DNA of 64,000 nt from Anisus vortex (lineage: Eukaryota > Mollusca > Gastropoda > Planorbidae), in assembly GCA_949126835.1 (NCBI GenBank), contig OX421501.1, forward strand, positions 3,480,999-3,544,998, written 5' to 3'. Each line of letters starts with the position of its first letter. The stretch's first letter is position 1. The position numbers and the translations under genes were made by a program. The notes below the pieces were generated by a model, which saw only the letters and a list, made by a program, of their open reading frames with translations, did not search any database and was not told the DNA's origin. This document shows positions 22,823 to 34,800 of this stretch, piece by piece.

Positions 22823-25800
22823 CTAAATAGCCGACACGTATTTGATGCCAACTTTACACAGGCCGGACCCGAGACGGTTAGGGGACATTGTTATGACGCC
22901 GTTAGTTGCCAGGTAGAGGTCGTAATTGACAGGACCTTCGCTCTCTGCCTGACCTCTCAGCGCGAACCAGCCGTGATGGGTGTAGTAGTTGACCTTTGCG
23001 ACGTCACCGTCGGGGATCCAGATCACATGCTCGTCACCGACGAGTAAGGTCAGCCTTGACCTTGAACAAATAACAAATTAAGTTATAATTATTATATTTT
23101 TTTTTATTAAAAGAAAATGCAAAATAATTGGTTTCTAATAACCGACGCAAAGAATAATCGCAACTAAAGTTATTTTTAAGAATTAATGCCTTCACAGAAT
23201 ATATCTTTACATGTTTGGTTTTTAAGAGGTTCCAGACTAATTCTTTACATTTGTAGTCTTTGATTGGTCAGAGTATATACCTTTACATCTTTGTTCTTTC
23301 CGTGCGCTTTACGGTCTCAACTTTACGCCGGATTCGGCTGCTTATATAATTAGTTTAATTTTCATCCACTCAGAGTTTTTGATTTATATAACGTCTTTGT
23401 ATTTGGTCTTTGATCACACTATGGTTCCGTCGGTCTCGAGATAATAGTATAAATTTTGTCAGCACTGTGTAAAGAAAATGCTGATAAGGAATCGTGAGCA
23501 AACCGATAAGGCTACCCTAGTGTGCTCTATCCACACAATAAATGGGAAAACCCTTTTTTTCTACGTGTAAACAACCTAAATGGAATCGATCCTACTTTCG
23601 CTTTTTCAATAATTTTTTTTCTTCATTGTAGTTTGAACAACAGGGATGTCTACGGCTTAAACTTGTACATTTTGACTAGTGTTTTTTTTGGGGTAATAAC
23701 ACTGTTTCATACACACACAAAACTACAATAGTTTAATATATTATAACTTACGTTGAAGGATTCGGTACACTAAATGCCTGGCCGCTTGGGCCGAAGTCAC
23801 TCAGGTAGCCAGTCAGAGGCCCATTTAGCTGAAGCTCTGCATCACGACCCTGTGACATCATATCTCCAGCTTCGTTTCAGAAATAATTGTTTTAAAGTTT
23901 AAGTTTTTAACCAACAATATACAAACTGTCCATGTTAATTAGTGAATTTCAAAGCAGGTGACAATATTCCTCTATACATTGTCACTACCTAATACCAAAC
24001 TTAATAAAAGTATTTGTTGTTAAAAGACTTGTTGTTGTAAATAGCGTGGGCTTTTGTCAACAAATTGTAAATAACTAGTCTCGAGCTTTAAAAGTTAATT
24101 TGTTCTTGTTAAACTTATTGACACTTTGACCTATTTGACCTAATTAGACCTATGATGTCTTAGATCAGGGGTCGGCAACCTTTTTATAATGGTATGCCAA
24201 AGTAGGATTTTTAATTTATTCAGCGTGCCAATATTGTATAAGTCATACTAATTTAGCACCAAATTCCTTTTAGAAGAGACTTGAATAGCCTTTTTGGGGG
24301 GGTCATCCGCGTGCCAATGAAAATCGCTCTGCGTGCCAAATCTGACACGCGTGCCGTAGGTTGCCAACCCCTGTCTTAGATGATATCAATCAATCAATAT
24401 CAAATTCCTGTAGGTCCTCAATAATTGGACATGAACCTCGACTATGCTTATCCGTTGAATACGGTCTTGATAAATCTAAGTTGTTATGTAAACATAATGA
24501 TTAATTTATTTGTAATATGGTTTTAAATATCAAATGCATGAAAATCATACAGCATTCATCGTTGAATAGTTCCGATTCTTATAACAGCGAGTAACTGGTT
24601 CCTTCATTAAAACATTAGCTCAAGAAAAACTGAGTAATCCTTTTAGACCAATTTGATTCCTACGAACCGTAAAGCAGCGTACACTGGTTTCTGTGGCCAA
24701 CACAATGCTCAGCCACGTTCTTTATCTACTGTCAGGTACCCATCAGATCTGGGTAGACTGGACACCCTCCGAACCGGGGTAAAAATCCTAGCCTAGACCA
24801 CGGTTCACTTATATCTAAAGAACCTAGTTGGGGTTTAACTTTACCATCAAAGAGAAGGAGAGAGTGTGCAAATATAATTTACCAGGAACTCAAATGACCA
24901 AAGGTAAAATGAAAAAAAAAAAACAACATTTGCAGCAAGCTCATGCAATGATGTGGAACTTCAGTGGTTAAACGAACTTCCATAGAACGTAAAACAGGCA
25001 AAAGGTATTGATACTTTTAAGATAAATATAAATTGAAAAACATTTCTTAATGCTCTTTGTCACAATTCTGGATTTAATCGTGACTATTAGCACTTAGATA
25101 GATAGCAGTGTATAACTAGAACCTTAGATTAGCTTAAGTTAGCTAGAATAGAGAGAAGGTTAGTCTGACGTCACTATCTTCTCCCTCCCTTACGCAATTA
25201 CATCTCCCCATCACTCTTTCTCACCTGTTTCTCTACCCTTCACTATACTCTTGTACTACGCCCAAATTCAGAGTCTACTGACTAATACGATTCAACTTGG
25301 TACTACATCTTGGTTGAATGGGTACGAATGTGTTAGTTAGAATGTATATATTTTATCCTATGCTATATTAATGTATTCATATCATGTCTTAATGTATTTA
25401 TATCTTGTACTATTTTAACGCATGTGTAGACAGTCATTACTCGATCCCTCACTCACCCCCTCCTCTTCGCGCCCCCGCCACCCCCCCCCCCTTTTATATC
25501 CCCTCAGCTTAGCGGCACGTTATGCAATTGCTTTGAGACGGTCGTTCCCTGAGCGAGTCATTACTCGATCCCTCACTCACCCCCTCCGCTTCGCGTCCCG
25601 CCACCCCCACCCCCTTTTATATCCCCCCAGCTTAGCGGCATGTTATGCAATTGCTTTGAGACGGTCGTTCCCTGAGCGTTGACTAGGGAACCCAGTTCGC
25701 ACACATATAACTAATTCTCGTCCGAAACCCCCCCCCCCCCAGCCACTTGAGTTAACTACTTAAAATTCTACCAAAGGGAGATAAATTCCCCCACTCAGCA

Positions 25801-28800
25801 TGACGTCTGTATCAATTGTCTTTCATCTAGACCTCTCCCCCCCCCCTTTCCGCCCTCGCAACCCCGACCCCCAATCCATTTTTGGCTCCAATAAGCTTTT
25901 CTTATGCAAATGTATATTCAATCTAGCCAATGAGAATAGGATGTAATTAAATGTAAGCCAACCAAATTAACCTTGGGTCAGGTGACTAATGCTCACGAAA
26001 AAGCCCGCCCAACTAAACTAAAGCAGATCTCCCCCAGCTCCCGAGCTAGACACATCGTTTTGGTCTAGCTCCCGAATTGTTATTTGGACTTGCAGATACT
26101 TAGCCAGTAATCGTAATTCCCTCATTATAGTTACGTAGCCTAAACTTGGATTCCGCAACAACACAGTATATTGAGTGTTAGACGTTCCTGTGCATATATC
26201 TCAAGCATTATATCTCCCCTGCATATTAGTATGTGTATCTCATCATTGGATATTGAATTTGAATCATAAATAAACACCTGAAACGTAACCAGAGACTTGC
26301 TTGCCTAACTTAGAACTGTCTGTTGTGTGTGTTTAATAACATCTAAGCGAGCCAGTAGAGAACAAATAAATATTCCAGGTCAACTACAGCATCGGCACCT
26401 CATATCTCTAAGACAACCAGCCATTATTACCCCCCTCTCAATTGCCACATCGTGACAAAGTGGGACCTCGTGTCCGGGATTATCTGAACTTCAAGCCGTT
26501 CAGCGCACTGTCAACAGCAACAACCCGAGGACTACGCCGATTCTGAAACCGACCCTGGATGGGGGCTCATCTCTCTACAACACAAAGACTCTAAGCCAGC
26601 AACCAGACCCGTCATCCCAACGCCAGCAACCAGATCCATCAACCCATCAAACCAGGCTCGCCACTTTACCCAGCCTACGCTAACGCCACCCCAGCCTACG
26701 CCTACGACACCCCAGCCTACGCTTACGCCACCCCAGCCTACGCCTACGACACCACAGCCTACGCTTACGCCACCTCAGCCTACGCCTACGACACCCCAGC
26801 CTACGCTTACGCCACCCCAGCCTACGCCTACGTCACCCCAGCCTACGTCACCCCAGACACACCAGCAACCAAATTTGCCACCCCATTACGCCAGATTTGC
26901 CGCCCCAACCGCCAGGTCGCCACCCTCTGGCCCCGCATCAACATACCGGCACCCGAGACGTCAGCAGAGAGACCCACCGCCGCCGCATCAGCCTGCCCGA
27001 CAACTAGAGACCGCCGAGAACCCGACAACTGCCCTGTCAACCTCCCCGTAGGAACCCGCCGTAGTTCCCGGTATCCAAACCCGGGAAAATAGACACTAAC
27101 ATTAAACGCTAATCCAGTCCCGGCACGGGGAAAGAGAATCCCTAACCAGCCCGAAGATCTGCACCAACAGCGCCGAGCGCCATATAAACGATAACTTAAT
27201 GATTGGATATACGTGTGTTAGTGTATGTGTGTAAAATTCTGGAATTGCTGTCTGGTGAGTACCATTTTGAGTTGTATTACGTTAGCTAAACTCTGAACCC
27301 CAACACCCCTCCTATATTTTCCTTTCCTATCTCGCTATATCTCTGTCCGCCTCTAGTATCTTAATCTCGCCTCACTCTGTTACTATGGCGGAAGGTGTAC
27401 TATTGCGTAAGCAGTTGAGAGAAGAGGCTATAGCTATAGGCTACATTGACTCAGACATCACTAAATACGTAGTAGAGCAGGTAGCGGCCCATGAGGCCAA
27501 GACAGAGAGACTTAGATTAGAACAGGTGGCTAGAGAGGAGAGAGCAGAACAATTAGAAAGAGAAGATAGGCTTAGAGTAGAACAATTAGCTAGAGAGGAG
27601 AGAGCAGAACAATTAGAAAGAGAAGATAGGCTTAGAGTAGAACAATTAGCTAGAGAAGAGAGAGAGAAACATAGGTTAGACGAGGAAGCACGCAGGGCAC
27701 ACGAATTCAGATTAGCTGAATTAGCAGCAAGTGTTAGGGCCCCCGATAACAACGACAACCCAAACTCCCTTTCATCATTTAGTTCAGCCACCCCCAACCA
27801 TCCCCTCCCCAGACATGCTTCTCTATGGACCGACGTCGACGACCCCCGTTTAGAACAGTTTGACATCTACCTCCGGCGGTTTAGCGACTGCATGGAGTTG
27901 AATGAGGTCCCCCCAGAATTGCATTGTAGGATCCTCGTCTCCACTCTGAGAGGAGAGGACTACGAGGCTTACTGTAAACTGGCCCCAGAAGACAGGGAGT
28001 CATGCGCTGCACTGAAGAACGCGCTCTTAAACCGGCACCAGTTGCACGCGTCCCACTACCAGAAAAAGTTTCGGTCGTCCACGCTACGACCAGGGGAGAA
28101 TTACACCCGATTCGCGGAACGAATACAATCCTACCTTCTTAAGTGGGTTGAGTTGAGAAATATCGAGCAGTCATTCGACGGTATGGTCACCCTCCTAATG
28201 ACTGAGCAGGTAGAGTCACAAATGACACCTAAACTCAAGGCCTTCCTGATACAACACGGGATCGAAGGGTTACCCTCCTCCCTACAAAGCGCAGATAGAT
28301 TTCTGCAAGCCAACAAGGTAGAATCGTCCCACCCCCGGGAGAAATCTCTCTCACATCCCGCTTCCCAACAGGAAAATGGGAGGTCAACACGGCCACCGGG
28401 CCATCTGTCCCGCCCGGGTCACCCACAGTCACCCTGGAATAACTGGGACAACCACCGCACCAACCCTCCCCCACTAATCAGTCAAACCAGCTTCCCGTCG
28501 TCCCGACCGGGTCCACCCCAACCCAGACCCCCCCCGCCCCCTCAAGACTCCCGACGTGCGGGCCAACCATACCAACCGACCAGGGCACAAACCGGCACCG
28601 GGCAAACCCAATCGACTCGACAAGGTAACTCCACTGGGCAACAGCCTAATGCACATACCGGCCCTAATCACTCCCAGAAACCCCCCCCGAGGAGTATACA
28701 CCATCACCCCTTGCCCTGCGGACACCCCCCGGACGCAAGACCCAGAAACCGACACCCCCCCGCTTACACCCTCCGACAAACCGGAAACCAAGACAGAAAG

Positions 28801-31800
28801 AAATATAGAGATCAACTCTAAAAGAGCCAGGGCCCTTCTCGACTCAGGATGCCAGATCGATGGGTTCGCTAAGACCTCCTTCGTGAGTCCCTCCGATTAC
28901 ACCGGCGAGTCAATCCAATATAGAGTGGTAACGGGAGAAGTTGAGTCCCTCCCAACCGCCAAGGTTCACATCAAGTCACAACCATACACTGGCACGGCTA
29001 CCTTAGCAGTCCGAGCCAAATTACCCTATGACGTCATCCTGGGGGAACGATACGTCAACCTTGCCGATGTCCCCCTCCCTCCCCTAGCCTCAGTGGCCAC
29101 ACGCGCGCACCCTGACCCTGTTCCCCACCCTCTCGAGGAATCCCCCACGGCCCACGAATTCCTGCGGGCCCAACAGGAAGACTCGACCCTGGCCCCACTG
29201 TTCGCTAAGGTCGGTCAAAACCCAGACCCCCCAAAACCCCACTCGTTTATTCAAAAAGGGAAACGACTGTTCCGACGGTCCAGCCTCCCTGACGGTTCGG
29301 TCAGAGACCAGCTCATCATTCCCGGTCCCTACCGTAGACAAGTAATGGAGGCGGCCCACGACTCAACCCTGGGTGGCCACCAAGGGCAAGGGTCCACAAT
29401 CAACAAAATCACCCATTATTTCCACTGGCCCGGCATGCACAATGAGATCAAACGATTTGTAGCGTCATGCCACCAATGCCAGCTCACGTCCAAGGCCCAC
29501 CACACTAAACCAGTACCGTTAGGTAAACACCCGGTGACCGACACACCCTTTCAGCGGGTGTCAGTAGACCTCGTCGGGCCACTTTCCATAACACGTAAGA
29601 AGAACAGGTTCATACTCTGCGTGATATGTCAGGCCACCAATTGGCCGGAAGCGGTAGCGTTGCCGAAAGAGGACGCGAAACACGTGGCCGAGGCACTGTT
29701 TACCATTTTCACGAGAGTGGGGTTTCCCGAAGTCCTACTCTCCGATAACGGGCCCCAATTCACCGGTACACTGATGAGAGAAGCGCTGCACATAATGAAC
29801 ACCACCCACATCCGATCCTCCCCCTACCACCCTCAATGCAATGGGCTAGTCGAACGTTTTAACCAAACTTTAATCGGGCTGTTAAAGAAAACCGTCGATG
29901 GCCCTCTGGATGAGTGGGACACACTCCTCCCCACAGCCTTATTCGCATATCGGTCCACCCCCCATTCTACTCTAGGCTACACTCCCTATGAGATGCTATT
30001 CGGTTCCCAACCCCGTGGGCCTCTAGAACTCCTCAAGCGCGCCTGGACTAATCCTTCCCCGCATCCCGAAGAACTCTCCGTCCACGCCTACATCAACAAC
30101 TTAAAGGCTAGGCTTAACACTGTCCACACTATCGCCTCAAAACACTTAGCCAAGGAGAGGGAGAAACAGGAGAAACTATACAATCGGCGGGCCAAAGAAC
30201 GCTCTCTGGCTCCGGGCGATAAGGCACTACTGCTCTTCCCCTCCTCTTACAACAAACTCCAGTTAGCATGGAGGGGCCCCTACCCAGTTACAAAAAAGCT
30301 CTCAGGCACTAACTACCTCATCAAAGTCGGAAACAAAGACAAAATGTTCCACATCAACCTGCTAAAACAATACCTCGAACGCCCACTCGACGATACGCCC
30401 CTTGTAGCAACCGCCATCGCGGAAGAAACAGAAGCCGATGACTCACTGACCGCGTTTCCCTTACATAAGGGAGAAACCATGGATGACGTAGGAATCTGTC
30501 CCCTCTTAACCCCTGAACAGATCAAAACAGTCAAAAACTTACTTTCCTCACACTCAGATGTGCTAACTGACACCCCAGGACGTACTAACTTAGAGACGTT
30601 CACCATGAAAGTCACGGACCCGCGACCCATTACGGTCAAGCCATATGCTATGCCCCACGCCAAACTGGACGTCATTGAGAAAGAAATCAATTATCTCTTG
30701 TGTTTGGAATTGAGAAGTTCCACGTATACCTATACGGTCGCCATTTTATCATCCACACAGACCACCAACCCCTCACGTTTCTCGCATGCGCAAAAAACCT
30801 AAACAGAAGGTTAATGAGGTACTCCCTCACCCTGTCACAGTACAGCTTCCAGACCATCTACCAGTCCGGGAAGGAACACCATCTCGCAGATTTCCTGTCC
30901 CGGTACTCTGACTCAGATCCCGCCCCTGACTCAGGCCCCACCGACACCACTCAAACCCCGGCCTCAGACTCAGTAAATTAGGTATGAATCCACTCTCACG
31001 TGTATTCCAAATTGGCCCGGAGGGATGTCACAATTCTGGATTTAATCGTGACTATTAGCACTTAGATAGATAGCAGTGTATAACTAGAACCTTAGATTAG
31101 CTTAAGTTAGCTAGAATAGAGAGAAGGTTAGTCTGACGTCACTATCTTCTCCCTCCCTTAAGCAATTACATCTCCCCATCACTCTTTCTCACCTGTTTCT
31201 CTACCCTTCACTATACTCTTGTACTACGCCCAAATTCAGAGTCTACTGACTAATTCAGAGTCTACTGACTAATACGATTCAACTTGGTACTACATCTTGG
31301 TTGAATGGGTACGAATGTGTTAGTTAGAATGTATATATTTTATCCTATGCTATATTAATGTATTCATATCATGTCTTAATGTATTTATATCTTGTACTAT
31401 TTTAACGCATGTGTAGACAGTCATTACTCGATCCCTCACTCACCCCCTCCTCTTCGCGCCCCCGCCACCCCCCCCCCTTTTATATCCCCTCAGCTTAGCG
31501 GCACGTTATGCAATTGCTTTGAGACGGTCGTTCCCTGAGCGAGTCATTACTCGATCCCTCACTCACCCCCTCCGCTTCGCGTCCCGCCACCCCCACCCCC
31601 TTTTATATCCCCCCAGCTTAGCGGCATGTTATGCAATTGCTTTGAGACGGTCGTTCCCTGAGCGTTGACTAGGGAACCCAGTTCGCACACATATAACTAA
31701 TTCTCGTCCGAAACCCCCCCCCCCCAGCCACTTGAGTTAACTACTTAAAATTCTACCAAAGGGAGATAAATTCCCCCACTCAGCATGACGTCTGTATCAA

Positions 31801-34800
31801 TTGTCTTTCATCTAGACCTCTCCCCCCCCCTTTCCGCCCTCGCAACCCCGACCCCCAATCCATTTTTGGCTCCAATAAGCTTTTCTTATGCAAATGTATA
31901 TTCAATCTAGCCAATGAGAATAGGATGTAATTAAATGTAAGCCAACCAAATTAACCTTGGGTCAGGTGACTAATGCTCACGAAAAAGCCCGCCCAACTAA
32001 ACTAAAGCAGATCTCCCCCAGCTCCCGAGCTAGACACATCGTTTTGGTCTAGCTCCCGAATTGTTATTTGGACTTGCAGATACTTAGCCAGTAATCGTAA
32101 TTCCCTCATTATAGTTACGTAGCCTAAACTTGGATTCCGCAACAACACAGTATATTGAGTGTTAGACGTTCCTGTGCATATATCTCAAGCATTATATCTC
32201 CCCTGCATATTAGTATGTGTATCTCATCATTGGATATTGAATTTGAATCATAAATAAACACCTGAAACGTAACCAGAGACTTGCTTGCCTAACTTAGAAC
32301 TGTCTGTTTTGTGTGTTTAATAACATCTAAGCGAGCCAGTAGAGAACAAATAAATATTCCAGGTCAACTACAGCATCGGCACCTCATATCTCTAAGACAA
32401 CCAGCCATTATTACCCCCCTCTCAATTACCACATCGTGACACTCTTTAAAAGAACACACAGAAGTTAATGTAATAAATGTTTGTCCGAAAGAGCTCTAAA
32501 TAAACTAGCATTTGTAATAAAAGAAAGTTTCAATTTAAATAGTCCTATCTTATCTTATATATTACAGACGCTCCTTCTATAAAGAAGATTATTTATTAGA
32601 GATGATAACGTAGACCCAACAACCTTGTTTAAAAACGGGACTATCTTTCTGAAGCTGTCTCCCAAGGGGTACCTGACGACCAACTAGGCCCTACTATGCT
32701 ATTAATTTCATATTTTTTGAAGTTCGCTTAAACATATTTTAATTCCGATAAATTGTACAGGCTGAAAATTCTGACATTTTCTATAAGACTGTAAAATCTT
32801 ACCAAAACCGTTATTAGTTTCGGAATCTCCAAGGTTGAAGACCCATCCTTGTGGGTTGTTGAAGAACAAATCGACGAGGATTCTTTTCTTGGCCTTGTCG
32901 TCGGGAGATAACGTCAGTTTGAGAACACCTTGCAGTAGAATAGAAAGTTGATTTAAGCAGTTGTTTCCGAAGCCATTCATTCATTCGCGACCCGGTTATT
33001 TTCGAATTTCCACTTTGTGGCTCAGTAATATCCCAGCGGGCACACCACGTCGTATCGACTGTGAATCGACGTGGAAACGACGAGAACTCGAGGTTTCCAC
33101 GTTGTTTCCCCGTCTAGAGGACGTGGTGTGCCTGATGGGATATGTATATATTTGTCTAATTAGTAGTATAAAAGGGATAAGAATTTAAACACGATTTCCA
33201 ATACAAGTTATGTCGATAACGAAGGCTTGTAAATAACCTTAGCTTCAATGGTGAAAACAAAACAAAAAAAGTCCACTAGGGGTAAAATATACCGTTTGTT
33301 TTTAAATAATTTTACACTAATCTTATTTAGACTTTCAAATTATCAACAATTTATTTGTGTGCATCCTGGTGATTTTGATTTTATGGCCTAGGTCATAGGT
33401 CGTGACCCGGCATTTACAAAACAAAGTATATAGTTGCATCCAGTCATATAATAAGTTGTTATTTGGTTATTATATTATCATTACAAAATATTATTTTTCT
33501 AAATATATATATATATAAGCTTATATATAATAAAAATGTTCAAAACGGTAGCTAACTACAGCCACCAGTCTAGATTAAGTGATCAATTTTACCAAAAGCA
33601 CGAAAGGAATTCACCTTTCTTTGAGTTCTGATAAGACGACAAAATATAATAATAATAATAATATATATATATATAGAGAGAGAGAGAGAGCGAGAGAGAG
33701 AGAGAGAGAGATTATTGATAGATAGAGACAGATACATATATACATAGAACATAGATAGCTATACCCCCATTAGGCTGCATTCAAGTTTGAGTTAATTAAG
33801 CATTCGTTTATTGCTACACAAGAGATAAAAAAGTTCCCTCTTACCTCTAGTACTGCAACCGGATCCAACGAAGCCCTCCCACCTGGACACACCTGGAGCG
33901 TCTCTAAGGGTATGCTCGGTAAAGTCATAGAAAGCATCGTATGTGTCATCTGCAGCAGGAAAAGAAAAACTAGATAATCACACGTATTAGCTGTTTATAC
34001 ATATTCTAACTTTAATAAACAGAATGATATTTACGAGTATTATATTTATAAGTATAGGTACATGATGTTCGTATAATAAAATAATTAGATAATAAAAATA
34101 GAATATTTTAATATGTAAAAAAAAAAACATGGCTGCAATGTGTATAATAACCTATGCTTTTAAATAAATGCCTTGGTTGGTGTTGTAAGAAGCGAAATGT
34201 AAAGTATCCCGTTGGACCAACCTGATCCATACAAGCAGCGTTCTCCAGTTTCTGTGGCCACGGCATAATACGGAGGCCAGCACAACGCCCTGTCGCCATT
34301 ACTTTACCCTAACTAAAGCCAGAGCTTAGTAGACGCATGGACACCCTCCAGACCCGGGAATAAATCATAGCCTTCACCGGGATTTGAACCCAGGACCTAT
34401 GGTACTTTGGGCGATCGTGAAGGACGATGAGCCTTCGTGTCCCATATGGTTTGTTTTAGCAAGCATTAAAAACAATTTAAATGATATATTGCTTTAAATA
34501 AAAGCTATTTAAAAAGTATCCCATTTATTTCTTGCTTTAAGATGTAGGTAACTGTTGAGCTCACTGGTATCTTATGCTATGTCTTACCAGCGATTTAGTG
34601 GCTCACTGGTATCTTATGCTATGTCTTACCAGCGATTTAGTGGCTCACTGGTATCTTATGCTATGTCTTACCAGCGATCTAGTGGCTCACTGGTATCTTA
34701 TGCTATGTCTTACCAGCGATTTAGTGGCTCACTGGTATCTTATGCTATGTCTTACCAGCGATTTAGTGGCTCACTGGTATCTTATGCTATGTCTTACCAG

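Larger units (their letters stand above)
25058..32441 (+). mobile_element. Gmr1-like Ty3/gypsy LTR retrotransposon, RT deleted
   Basis: A 7.4 kb element with TG...CA LTRs (25,058-26,457 and 31,026-32,441) and a 5-bp target duplication CTCTT (25,053-25,057 and 32,442-32,446). The LTRs differ mainly in C-run lengths and a 20-bp tandem duplication in the 3' copy, so insertion is recent. Gene order is gag, protease, integrase, start of reverse transcriptase, then RNase H end. Placing integrase before RT is the mark of the Gmr1 lineage; standard Ty3/gypsy has it last. The RT core including its catalytic YxDD block is deleted, so the copy cannot move by itself. It lies antisense in intron 3 of the secreted-protein gene. 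Confidence 0.93.

Noticed and set aside
28131..28815. Minus-strand ORFs across gag
   Set aside because: Shadows of the gag frame of the LTR element.
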